Under the pieces are notes generated by a model. That model saw only the letters and a program-made list of their open reading frames with translations, ran no database searches and was not told where the DNA came from. Shown here in pieces: positions 23,263-31,586 of a stretch of 64,000 bases of DNA. A program made the translations under genes and the position numbers. This stretch comes from Bryobacteraceae bacterium (GTDB taxonomy: Bacteria; Acidobacteriota; Terriglobia; Bryobacterales; Bryobacteraceae), in contig JAWKHH010000005.1 of the NCBI GenBank assembly GCA_041394945.1, forward strand, positions 868,001 to 932,000, written 5' to 3'. Within the stretch, counting starts at the first letter, position 1, and each line of letters begins with the position of its first letter.

Positions 23263-25236
23263 CTAGCGGCTCCTTCGGTTCGGCTGGCTCGAATCGCGAT
23301 CGAACACGATCGCACACTTCGGCAGCGCCTTTTGCAACTCGTCCATGCCTTTGTCGGTGACGAGCGTGTGATAGAGATTCAGGTCCTCGAGCGCGGCCAG
23401 GTTCTTCAGAGAGGCGACGCCGCGGTCGGTGACGTTGGTCGAATCGAGGCTCAGTTCGCGGATGTTGGCGAGCCCGCCGAGCGACTCCACGGCGGCGTCG
23501 TCGATGGCGGTGTAGTCGAGCTTCACGATCTTCAGGTTCGGCAGCGCGGCCAGCGCTGCGACACCGTCGTTGCCCGCGCGCGTGCGGAACATCTCGATGC
23601 GTTCCAGGTGCGTCAACGCCTTCAGCGCGGCCAGCCCAACGTCGGAGAAGCGAGTGTGGTTGATGTACAACTCGCGGAGATTGCCAAGCGTGGCGGCGGC
23701 GGCGAGGGCGATGTCGCCGGCGTCGGTGCCGGAGAGGTCCAGCACTTCGAGGTTCTTCAGCGCGGCCAGTGGTTTCGCGCCTTCGTCGCTGATGTCGGTG
23801 TGGTTGGCGCGCAGCACGCGGAGGGTGGAGATCTTCGCGATCTCGGCGAGCCCGGCGTCGTCCAGCCGGCAGTTGCCGATGTGAAGTTCACGCAGGCGCG
23901 GCAGCTTCGCCAGCGCGGCGGCTCCAGGCCCCTCCATTTGCGTGCCGGAGACGCGCAGATCTTCGAGACTGGTGAGGGCGGCGAGCTTGGCGAGACCAGG
24001 GTCCGAGACGGTGGTGAGGCGGAGATCGAGTTCGCGGAGGCTCGGCAGGGAGGCGATGGCGGCGACGCCAAGGTCGCCGATCTGGGTGGTGTGGAGGTCC
24101 AGGCGTTCGAGCCCGGCAAGTCCGGAGAGGTGCGAAAGCTGCGCGTCGGTTACCGGAGTGGACGAAAGGTCGATCGATGCCAGGCGGCCGCCGGCGAGGT
24201 CGGCCTTGCCGCCGAGCGCGTGGATCCATTCGGCGATGGCTTCCGGCGTGTTCGAAGCCGGCCGCGCGGCGCCGGCCGATTTCGATCCCGGCGACGAGAT
24301 CCCGACATACTGCACGCGCGCCCCGGGGAGCGCGGCGCGCACGGCGTTGACGCCGTTCGAAGTGACTCGGCTGTAGCGCACGTCCACCTCGGCGAGATGC
24401 TTCAAGTCGCTCAACCGCGCGATACCGGCGTTTGAGACGCGGGTGCGGTAGAGGCTGAGCGATCGCAGATCCTTCATGCCGGCGATCACGTCCATCGATT
24501 CATCGGACATGTGCGCGCCGAGCAGGTTGAGACGGCGCATGGCGGTCATGCCGCGCAGTTGGGCCACGCCCGCGTCGGTGATGCGCGCGCCGGCAAGGTC
24601 GAGCTCTTCGATCTGCGTGAGTCCGGCGATGTGCTTCATTCCTTCGTCGGTAACCATGGAGCCCTTGAGCAGCAGGCGGCGCAGTTGTTGGAGTCCGGCG
24701 AGACCTTGCATCCCCGTGTCGGAAAACGGCGTTTCGCCAAGGTCGAGGCTGCGGAGGTTGGCGAACGGGGCGAAGCTGAAGTTGGTGATGCGGCACTGGG
24801 TGCAGCGGATGTCGCGGAGCTCGGCGAGCCCGGTAAGGTGCGCGAACTCTTTGTCGCGGACGGTGATTTGCGCCGCGTAGTGCCAGCCGAAGAATAGGCG
24901 CTGGAGGTTCTTCAAGGCGCCGATGGCCTTGAAGGCGCTCTCGCCGTCTTCGTTGCCGCCGCCGGGATTCCAAATGGGTCCGGGGAGATACAGCTCACGG
25001 ATGCTGGGCATGGTGGCGAGCTTTTCGAGCTCGCGCGGTTCCATGACGGAGCCGGTGAAGTCGACGCCGGTGACCTCGATGCCGCCGTCGGGGAGGTCGG
25101 CGAGATGGGCGATCGGCGCGGGGCGGCCTTCGAGGGTGACACGGCCTTCCCAACGGATGACCCATTCGGCAAAGTCGCGATCGGAGTCGGCGGCGGCCAG
25201 GGACACAAAGACAAGGAAGAGGCTGAGGAGCCGCAT
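23263..25236 (-). CDS. Secreted leucine-rich-repeat protein (long paralogue)
   Basis: A 657-aa protein: signal peptide (MRLLSLFLVFVSLAAA) and about twenty leucine-rich repeats in two blocks (about residues 75-305 and 355-640), split by a Ser/Ala/Pro linker (SSPGSKSAGAARPASNTPEA). The repeats follow the ITDAGVAQLRGMTAMRRLNLL pattern. The block after the linker restarts with an EAIAEWIHALGGK segment that echoes the N-terminal EWVIRWEGRV segment, which suggests that the protein is an internal duplication of one LRR unit. No membrane anchor. Confidence 0.85.
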   Translation of the reverse strand: MRLLSLFLVFVSLAAADSDRDFAEWVIRWEGRVTLEGRPAPIAHLADLPDGGIEVTGVDFTGSVMEPRELEKLATMPSIRELYLPGPIWNPGGGNEDGESAFKAIGALKNLQRLFFGWHYAAQITVRDKEFAHLTGLAELRDIRCTQCRITNFSFAPFANLRSLDLGETPFSDTGMQGLAGLQQLRRLLLKGSMVTDEGMKHIAGLTQIEELDLAGARITDAGVAQLRGMTAMRRLNLLGAHMSDESMDVIAGMKDLRSLSLYRTRVSNAGIARLSDLKHLAEVDVRYSRVTSNGVNAVRAALPGARVQYVGISSPGSKSAGAARPASNTPEAIAEWIHALGGKADLAGGRLASIDLSSTPVTDAQLSHLSGLAGLERLDLHTTQIGDLGVAAIASLPSLRELDLRLTTVSDPGLAKLAALTSLEDLRVSGTQMEGPGAAALAKLPRLRELHIGNCRLDDAGLAEIAKISTLRVLRANHTDISDEGAKPLAALKNLEVLDLSGTDAGDIALAAAATLGNLRELYINHTRFSDVGLAALKALTHLERIEMFRTRAGNDGVAALAALPNLKIVKLDYTAIDDAAVESLGGLANIRELSLDSTNVTDRGVASLKNLAALEDLNLYHTLVTDKGMDELQKALPKCAIVFDRDSSQPNRRSR

Positions 25237-25376
25237 GGGGATTCGATGGTGATTGTATCATCCGGACCGAGGAGCGGCCGGCTGCCCCCGTGGTATCTTG
25301 TGGGCTTGGGCTGATCTGGCAGCCCCCTCTCCCGAGGGAAGGGTTCAACCCGCCTCCTTCTTGCCGGGGAGAACCT

Positions 25377-26456
25377 GTGCCCAAACAACTGCCGGCTCGT
25401 CCGAACCTGGAACATCTTCGAACACAGGCGAAAGCATTGCTTGCGAAACTCCGCGACGGCGACCGCGCGGCAGCGCAGGCGTTCGCCAGGCACCTGCCCG
25501 AAGCGGGCAAGCTCACACTCGCGCAGATCCGCGAGCGCGGCTTCCGTCTCGCCGACGCCCAGGCGGTGGTGGCTCGAAAGAGCGGTTTCGCCGAATGGCC
25601 CGGCCTCGCCCGCCACGTGGACCGGCTGCGCGCCATGGAAGGAACCTGGGCGTTCCGCTCGCTCGAGGTGGACGGTGGCGCCGTGCCCGCAGCCATGCTA
25701 TCGGCCTCGCGCCTGCTCATCGACGGCGACCGTTTTCGCATGGAATCGCCCGAGGCGACCTACGAAGGGCTCTTCACCATCGACGTAGAAGCCGCTCCCC
25801 CCCGCATCGATATTGATTTCCACGAAGGGCCCGAATCGGGCAATCGCTGCGAGGGCCTGTTCGAGCTGGAGGGCGACCGGTTCCGCATCTGTCTCGCCCT
25901 CGCGGGCTCCCAACGGCCGGAGGCGTTTGCCACATCGCCCGGCAGCGGCTGCGCGCTCGAAGAGCTGGTGCGTGTGGAGCACACGCGTCCGCCGGCTGTG
26001 GATGGCGGCGTGCCGCCCGCGCCGCGCCCACCGGTCCCCGAGGTGGCCGTCGTCGACCGCGCCGGGTTCGACGGCCCGCTGACGCCCACCATCGAGAAGC
26101 TGCAAGGCGACTGGGCGGCGGTCGAACTCGTAGCCTCCGGTGTGGCCACCCAGGCGGCGTACCTGCCCTACGGCTTGCGCACCCACGCGGGAACGGAAGC
26201 CAAGGTCGTCTTCGGCGGCCAGACGATGCTTCACGCGAAAATGCGATTCGACGAAGCGTCGTCGCCGGTGACGGTGGACTACCTGAACCTCTCGGGGCGC
26301 GGCAAGCGAACCATCTCGCTCGGGTTGTTCCGCTGGATCGGCGACGAGGCCGAGTTCTGCATGGGCTCGCCCGGCGCGCCGCGTCCGAACGATTTTACGT
26401 CCGGGCCGGGAAGTGGGCGCATCCTCAGCCGTTGGCGGCGCAAGCCTGCCAGGTAA
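25377..26456 (+). CDS. Protein with two TIGR03067-like domains
   Basis: A 359-aa protein, start GTG at 25377 behind GGGGAGA. The first 75 residues form a helical head (LEHLRTQAKALLAKLRDGD...). Residues about 85-200 (MEGTWAFRSLEVDGGAVPA...LLIDGDRFRM...) match the TIGR03067 pattern of Planctomycetes, and about 240-355 (LQGDWAAVELVASG...FTSGPGSGRILSRW) look like a diverged second copy. No signal peptide is seen with this start, unlike most family members. Similar helical heads precede such domains and ankyrin repeats in related bacteria. Function unknown. Confidence 0.72.
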   Translation: MPKQLPARPNLEHLRTQAKALLAKLRDGDRAAAQAFARHLPEAGKLTLAQIRERGFRLADAQAVVARKSGFAEWPGLARHVDRLRAMEGTWAFRSLEVDGGAVPAAMLSASRLLIDGDRFRMESPEATYEGLFTIDVEAAPPRIDIDFHEGPESGNRCEGLFELEGDRFRICLALAGSQRPEAFATSPGSGCALEELVRVEHTRPPAVDGGVPPAPRPPVPEVAVVDRAGFDGPLTPTIEKLQGDWAAVELVASGVATQAAYLPYGLRTHAGTEAKVVFGGQTMLHAKMRFDEASSPVTVDYLNLSGRGKRTISLGLFRWIGDEAEFCMGSPGAPRPNDFTSGPGSGRILSRWRRKPAR

Positions 26457-26508
26457 GCGAGCGGCCGCCGCCGCCGGCCGGATGCGATAGCATTAGTCAG
26501 GGACAACT

Positions 26509-28246
26509 GTGCGACTCACGCTGGGATTCGTGTTTCTATCCGTTGCCGCGGCGCAGGACGGGCCGTTTGGCTCCGGGGCTTTTCAGGTGCTTGAGAAGGC
26601 CGCTTGCCGCGCCTGCCACAATGTGGATGGCGTAGCGGCGCCCACGCGCTTGCACTTTCCTCCGCCCGATGCCGCGCCGGAGCGGGTGGAGGCGTTCGGG
26701 CGATCGCTCGTGACGCTGGTCGACACTCGGCGACCAGACTTCGCCGGCCAGCCAGTTCCCACCCGAGGATTTCGTGAACGGCTTCAAGAATCAGGCCCAG
26801 GCGCAGAGCCTTTCACCGCTGCAGATCGAAGCCTACAGCGCGGCCGCCGAACGGCTGGCTCGCAATGCGTTCCGCGGCGGCGATACGCGCGGGTTGATTC
26901 CCTGCAAGCCGTCGGCCGCGTGCCGCGCGCGGTTCCTGCGCGAATTCGGGTTGAAGGCGTTCCGCCGTCCGCTCGAACCCGCCGAGCAGGCGCGATACGA
27001 GAAATTGATGGCCGGCGAAAAGGACTTCGTGGCCGGCGCCCAACTCGTCGTCGAAGCGATGCTTCAATCGCCCAGCTTCCTGTTCCGGCTGGAGAACACG
27101 GCGGATCCGAAATGGAAGCCCTATGTCACCGCCAGCCGCCTCTCCTACTCGCTCTGGGACACCATGCCCGACGCCGAACTGCTGGCCGCCGCGGCGCGAG
27201 GCGATCTCGCGACTCCGAGAGGCGTGGACCGGGCCACCCGCCGCCTGCTCGATCATCCCCACGCGCGTGAGGCCTTCGACGAGTTCGTGAGTCAGTGGCT
27301 CCGTTTCGACCGCATCCTCACCGCCAGCCGCGACCGCCGCAAGTATCCCCAGTTCACCCGCGAAACCGCCGTCGCGATGACGGAGGAAGCGCGACTCTTC
27401 CTGGGCGACCTCGTCTGGAACGACGGCAATTTCATGGACGCGTTCTCGGGGCCGTACGGATTCCCGAACGCGGAATTGGCGTCGATCTACGGCGTTCCCG
27501 CGCCCTCGAAGGAATTCGACCGCGTTCCGTTTCCCGCCGCTTCCGAGCGCGCGGGCCTGCTCGGGCAGGCGCTCTTCCTCGCCCAGACATCCAAGCCGGA
27601 CGATTCCTCGCTCACCGCGCGCGGGCTCTTCGTGCGCGAACAGTTCCTGTGCCAGAAAGTGCCCGATCCGCCCGCCGGCGTGAACACCAACCTGCCGCCC
27701 GTCACCGAGGCCAAGCCGCAAACCAATCGCGACCGCATGTCCGAGCACGCCACGAATCCGAGCTGCTTCACCTGCCACAACCTGATCGACCCGATCGGCT
27801 TCGGCCTCGAAAAGTTCGACGCTATCGGCGGACGCCGCGATAAGTTTGCGCTGCAGTTCCCCGGCAAGCGTGTCGAAGGCGAACGCCGCCCGCGCTTGAA
27901 GAAAGTGGAGATGGAGATCGACTCGGCCGGACACGTCGCTGGAATTCACGATTCGGCATTCACTTCGCCGTTCGAGTTGGGCAAGGTGCTCGCCGCCAGC
28001 GCGCAGTGCCAGGAATGCGTGGTGAAACAGTATTTCCGCTACACCACCGGCCGCGTGGAGACCGCGTCGGACCGTCCGGTGATCCTCGCGTTGACCGAGC
28101 GTTTCCGGACGTCCGGCTTCAAGTTCCGTGAACTGATCGTCGAACTCATGAGTGTGAGAGAATTTCCACAAGGCTCGCCGGGTGGGGGCTCGCCGGGTGG
28201 GGAAAGAAAGGCTGTCGATGTCGCAAGTAATCACAAACCGCGTTAG
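26509..28246 (+). pseudogene. DUF1592-family Planctomycete-type cytochrome, internal deletion with frameshift
   Basis: The first frame from GTG 26509 gives a signal peptide and a c-haem segment (FQVLEKAACRACHNVDG), typical of the DUF1592 family N-terminus, up to about 26730 (SLVTLVD). Coding then continues in another frame with TLGDQTSPASQFPPEDFVNGFKNQ, the end of the DUF1587 domain, followed by DUF1595, DUF1592, DUF1588 (CFTCHNLIDPIGFGLEKFD) and DUF1585 regions to 28246. About 80-100 residues normally found between these parts are missing. A 490-aa product from GTG 26774 is still open, but it would lack the signal peptide and the haem domain. It overlaps the DUF1552 gene by 29 bp, the normal partner arrangement. 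Confidence 0.75.
28173..28202 (+). repeat. 15-bp exact tandem duplication
   Basis: GCTCGCCGGGTGGGG occurs twice head to tail (28173-28187 and 28188-28202), adding five codons (G-S-P-G-G type) in the tail of the DUF1592 frame without shifting it. It lies just before the start of the DUF1552 gene. Confidence 0.9.
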
Positions 28247-29549
28247 ACTTTCGCGCCGGGCGATGTTGCGGGGGCTTACCGCCGTCGGCTCGCCGATCGC
28301 CGTGGGCCTGCCGCCGCTCGTGTCGATGTTCAACTCGCAGGGGACCGCTTACGCCGCACCCGCCGAGGCCGCCCGCGCGGCCATCGAGACGCGGTTCGTG
28401 CTGTGGTTCAACGGCAATGGCATCCCGGAACGCTACTGGATTCCCTACGAAGAGGGTGCGGCCTACCCGATGACGCCGTGCCTTTCGCCGCTCGCGCCGT
28501 TCCGCGACGGGTTCCATGTGCTGAGCGGCGTGGACAACGCCGCCGCCAAGGGCAACGGCAACGGGCACACGAATTCGATGAGCGGGTTGATGACCGGGAC
28601 GATGTTCACCGGCCGCGGGCCGAGCGGTCCGTCAATCGATCAGGTGATCGCCGCGCGGATTGGGAATGAGTCGCGGTTCCGGTCGCTGCAGATCGGCGTG
28701 TCGCAGGAATCGTTCGGCGAGAGCATGCAGCGCAATATGAGTTGGTCCGGCTACGAGCGCGCGCTGCCGCCGGAGATGATCCCGCACCGGCTGTTCGATC
28801 GTCTGTTCGGCGAGCGCGAAGAGGGCTGGGTGAACCGCAAGCGCAGCATTCTCGATTCGGTCCGGCAGGACGCCGCGCTGCTGAAGAAAAAACTGCCCGG
28901 TGACGATCAGGCGCGCGTGGACGAGCACCTCGCGGGTATTCGCGATCTCGAGCGTTCGATCGCCGGGCTGCCGCCGGAATACCGTCGCGTGGATCCGCCG
29001 GATTTCGACGGCGATATGAAGGACTGGCCGCGGATCGCGAAGTTGCAGAGCGATCTGCTGGTGCAGGCGCTGGCGACGCGGCAGACGCGCGTGGCGTCGT
29101 ACATGTTGACGAAGTGCCAGGGGCTTTCGCGGTTCCCGTGGCTCGGCTACACCTCGGCGCGGCATCACGACTACACGCATGCCGATGGACGCGCGCCGGG
29201 GGCGGATGGAGTCGAGGGGCAGCGCGTGCTGCGCGATATTTGCCGTTGGCACGTCGAGGAGTTCGCGTATCTGGTGGCGAAGCTGAAGTCCGTGCCCGAG
29301 GGCGACGGGACGGTCTTCGACAACACGTGCCTCGTCTACGTGCATGAGCATGCCGAGGCGAATCCGCATAAGAACAGCGGCCTCGCGATGATCGTCGCGG
29401 GCGGAATGAAGCGGCTGGCCACCGGCAAGCACACGCGGGTGACGGGTACGGTCGGGGATGTGTATCTGACACTGACCGATGAGGTGATGGGCGCGGGGGT
29501 CGGCAAGTTCCCGACGGCGTCGAAGACCGTGGGCGCGATCGTGGCCTAG
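28218..29549 (+). CDS. DUF1552 domain protein
   Basis: A 443-aa secreted protein whose N-terminus RLSRRAMLRGLTAVG is a twin-arginine export signal. The body (ETRFVLWFNGNGIPERYW, MSGLMTGTMFTGRGPSGPSIDQ, YTSARHHDYTHADG, VYVHEHAEANPHKNSGLAM) is the DUF1552 family, related to the alkaline-phosphatase/sulfatase-like DUF1501 fold. It is nearly always paired with a DUF1592 cytochrome as here, although here the partner is broken. Start ATG at 28218 with an AAAGG-like site. Biochemical role unknown. Confidence 0.88.
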   Translation: MSQVITNRVRLSRRAMLRGLTAVGSPIAVGLPPLVSMFNSQGTAYAAPAEAARAAIETRFVLWFNGNGIPERYWIPYEEGAAYPMTPCLSPLAPFRDGFHVLSGVDNAAAKGNGNGHTNSMSGLMTGTMFTGRGPSGPSIDQVIAARIGNESRFRSLQIGVSQESFGESMQRNMSWSGYERALPPEMIPHRLFDRLFGEREEGWVNRKRSILDSVRQDAALLKKKLPGDDQARVDEHLAGIRDLERSIAGLPPEYRRVDPPDFDGDMKDWPRIAKLQSDLLVQALATRQTRVASYMLTKCQGLSRFPWLGYTSARHHDYTHADGRAPGADGVEGQRVLRDICRWHVEEFAYLVAKLKSVPEGDGTVFDNTCLVYVHEHAEANPHKNSGLAMIVAGGMKRLATGKHTRVTGTVGDVYLTLTDEVMGAGVGKFPTASKTVGAIVA

Positions 29550-29640
29550 GGGTCTCCCTGGGTGCGCGAAGCTTTACAATCCTCCCGAAAAGCCGAGTGT
29601 TAACGCACCCCGCGACTGTTTCGTCTGATTGATCTGTGTC

Positions 29641-29663
29641 GTAAGCTAGCTTACAGCTAGAAT
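29641..29663 (+). promoter_or_regulatory. Palindromic operator and -10 of decayed toxin-antitoxin locus
   Basis: GTAAGCTAGCTTAC at 29641-29654 is a perfect 14-bp palindrome, followed by a -10-like TAGAAT at 29658-29663 and the antitoxin ATG at 29670. This is where a Phd-type antitoxin would autorepress. Confidence 0.55.
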
Positions 29664-29669
29664 GAAGCC

Positions 29670-29833
29670 ATGATCGAAGTTGGTGCATTCGAAGCCAAGA
29701 ACAAACTCGGGGCGCTCCTCGACCGCGTCGAGCACGGCGAGGAGGTCGTCATCACTCGTCACGGGCAAAAGCGCTAAAAGAGCCCTTCGACTGGGAGGTC
29801 GCGAAAGCTGACCGCGATGCCGGACGGCCATGA
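29670..29833 (+). pseudogene. Phd/YefM-type antitoxin remnant
   Basis: The ATG at 29670 starts MIEVGAFEAKNKLGALLDRV, the typical Phd/YefM N-terminus, but after EEVVITRHGQKR a TAA (29775-29777) stops it at 35 residues. The usual continuation (KPVARLV...) is missing; a C-terminal remnant, LKEPFDWEVAKADRDAGRP, is found in another frame and ends with a TGA at 29831-29833 overlapping the toxin ATG. This points to an internal deletion with frameshift. The N-terminal DNA-binding part may still be made. Confidence 0.7.
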
Positions 29834-30065
29834 GCCTCGTCCTCGACAGTTCGGCGACGCTCCCCTGGATCTACGCGGACGAAACCACACCAGCGATCCA
29901 ACAGGTCTTCGATCAGGTCAGCAAGCGCGGCGCGTGGGTTCCCGGCCTTTGGAAGCTGGACGTCGCCAACATCCTGGAGACCGGAGTCCGGCGTGGCCGC
30001 CAGGGCGCAGCGTTTCGAGATGCGACGCAGGCGAAGCAGAAGGACTCGTCCTGCTGGGTACTTGA
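29830..30065 (+). pseudogene. VapC-type PIN toxin remnant
   Basis: The start MSLVLDSSATLPWIYADE with the first PIN aspartate is intact, and the frame follows the family to GAAFRDAT. It then reads nonsense, while the expected C-terminal end AGEAEGLVLLGT appears in the neighbouring frame and stops at 30065. Some 70 central residues, including the later acidic PIN residues, have been lost. An open 93-residue reading to 30111 therefore represents a broken toxin. Confidence 0.7.
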
Positions 30066-30082
30066 CAACGTGAACTTGTGTT

Positions 30083-30109
30083 ACTGTGAGATATGCGCAA
30101 TATCACAGT
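30083..30109 (+). promoter_or_regulatory. Inverted repeat over the start of the second antitoxin
   Basis: ACTGTGA-GA-TAT on the left and ATATCACAGT on the right form an imperfect inverted repeat spanning the ATG at 30093; a TTGACA lies at 30062-30067. It is a plausible autoregulatory operator of the toxin-antitoxin pair, or an RNA hairpin at the start codon. Confidence 0.4.
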
Positions 30110-30329
30110 GAGCGTCGACGACCAGACCTACACACGCGCCCGGGTCGCCGCCGCCGCCCAAGACACCTCTGTCTCTGCGCTCGTAAAGACCTACCTTCAG
30201 CAACTCGCCTCCCAGGAAACCGAGACCGAACGGCTCAAGCGCCAGGAGCGCGAACTCCGGCTGCGCGTCACGAATTTCTCCGCCGCCGACAGGATTTCGC
30301 GGGACGACGCGCATCGCCGTTCCCTCTGA
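30093..30329 (+). CDS. VapB-like ribbon-helix-helix antitoxin
   Basis: A 78-aa protein whose N-terminus (RNITVSVDDQTYTRARVAAAAQDTSVSALVKTYL) is a ribbon-helix-helix DNA-binding domain (about residues 1-42), followed by a charged tail suited to binding a toxin. The toxin gene starts at once after the stop. Such antitoxins neutralise PIN-domain RNases and repress their own operon, probably through the inverted repeat at 30083-30109. Confidence 0.82.
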   Translation: MRNITVSVDDQTYTRARVAAAAQDTSVSALVKTYLQQLASQETETERLKRQERELRLRVTNFSAADRISRDDAHRRSL

Positions 30330-30743
30330 TTGATGCTCCGGTTCCTCGACACGAACATCCTGCTCTATTCGATCAGCGACGATCGTACGGAGTCCTTCAA
30401 ACGCGATGTTGCGATCACGCTCCTCGATGAGGACTCGAATGCGCTTTCGATCCAGGTGCTCCAGGAGTTCTACGTCCAGGCGACCCGGGCGACCCGTCCC
30501 CAACCCATACCCCACGACATCGCCGCTGGCTTCATCGAATCGTGGACGCGGTTTCGCATCCAGGACATGAACCTCGAGGTACTCGGGTTGGCCTTGAAGA
30601 TCCGCGAGACGCACCGGTTCTCTTTCTGGGACAGCGCGGTAGTGGCTGCGGCGCTCACGCTCTGCTGCGATCGGCTCTACTCGGAAGACCTCTCACACGG
30701 CCAGGTGATTCACGGCCTGACAGTGCTCAATCCATTCCTGTAA
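30330..30743 (+). CDS. VapC-like PIN-domain toxin ribonuclease
   Basis: A 137-aa PIN protein with all expected acidic positions: D7 in FLDTNILLY, E46 in VLQEFYV, D101 in FWDSAVV and D119 in SEDLSHG (numbered from the first start codon). The family cleaves RNA in a metal-dependent way. TTG at 30330 or the following ATG at 30333 may start it; both are immediately behind the antitoxin stop, so the genes are coupled. In contrast to the neighbouring Phd-VapC locus, this pair appears intact. Confidence 0.87.
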   Translation: MMLRFLDTNILLYSISDDRTESFKRDVAITLLDEDSNALSIQVLQEFYVQATRATRPQPIPHDIAAGFIESWTRFRIQDMNLEVLGLALKIRETHRFSFWDSAVVAAALTLCCDRLYSEDLSHGQVIHGLTVLNPFL

Positions 30744-30758
30744 CCTGGAGCAATCCGC

Positions 30759-31586
30759 ATGATCCGGCCGTACCGATCGCTCCCCCTCCTGCTGCTCACC
30801 GCAGCTCTCCTCTCCGCGCAACCTCCACGACGCCCCGGAGGCTTCGTCCCCGGCCAGCAACGCGCTGAAGAGGACCCCGCCGCCGTCGCCCGAGGCAAGT
30901 CCCTCTACGGACTCTCCTGCCGTGGTTGCCACGGCGCGGACCTTCGCGGCGGCGACATGGGCGGACCCAACCTCCTCCGTTCCCAACTCGCGCTCGCCGA
31001 CAAGGAAGGCGAGAAGATCATCCCCATCGTCCAGAACGGACTCCGGAACATGCCCGCATTCCCGATGCCCCCGGCCGACGCCGCCGCCGTCGCCGCCTAC
31101 ATCCGCAGCGTGATGGGCACCATCGGCGGCCAGGGCAAGCCGCCGACTTCACAGGAACCGGAAACCATCGTCGTGGGCAACGCCACCGCCGGCAAGGTCT
31201 ACTTCGACTCGAAATGCGCCACCTGCCACTCGGCCACAGGCGACCTGCAGGGCATCGCCACCCGCATCGCCGATCCGAAGACGCTGCAGAACACCTGGGT
31301 CTCCGGAGGCCGCGCCCGCCGCGGTCCGCCGAATCCGAACGCGAAGCCGGTCACGGTTACCGTTACTCGCCCAGGCGCACCGCCCGTCGAAGGCCGCCTC
31401 GTCCGCATCGACGATTTCCTCGTGACCCTCGCTCTTGACGACGGGTCGCAGCGCACGTTCGGCCGCGAGGGTAACGTTCCCAAGGTCGAAGTCCACGACC
31501 CCCTCGCCGGGCACATCGCCCTGCTCCCCCAATACTCCGACAAGAACATGCATGACGTGACCGCCTATCTGGTGACCCTGAAATGA
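30759..31586 (+). CDS. Secreted di-haem cytochrome c
   Basis: A 275-aa periplasmic protein: signal peptide (PYRSLPLLLLTAALLSAQ), a first cytochrome domain with CRGCH at residues 54-58 and Met-containing NMPAFPMPPAD, and a second haem site CATCH at 153-157 within a more beta-rich tail that ends YSDKNMHDVTAYLVTLK. Its stop overlaps the start of the quinoprotein gene (ATGA), so it is most likely the electron acceptor of that dehydrogenase. Confidence 0.87.
   Translation: MIRPYRSLPLLLLTAALLSAQPPRRPGGFVPGQQRAEEDPAAVARGKSLYGLSCRGCHGADLRGGDMGGPNLLRSQLALADKEGEKIIPIVQNGLRNMPAFPMPPADAAAVAAYIRSVMGTIGGQGKPPTSQEPETIVVGNATAGKVYFDSKCATCHSATGDLQGIATRIADPKTLQNTWVSGGRARRGPPNPNAKPVTVTVTRPGAPPVEGRLVRIDDFLVTLALDDGSQRTFGREGNVPKVEVHDPLAGHIALLPQYSDKNMHDVTAYLVTLK

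Noticed and set aside
22288..25236. Repeats in the LRR genes as a CRISPR array
   Set aside because: The repeats are degenerate, about 72 bp, coding and without unique spacers.
28173..28202. 15-bp tandem repeat as an attachment site or mobile-element footprint
   Set aside because: No integrase, transposase or flanking element is present; it looks like slippage duplication.
26813..28333. 506-codon minus-strand frame
   Set aside because: It mirrors the DUF1592 coding sequence, whose domains are unmistakable on the plus strand.
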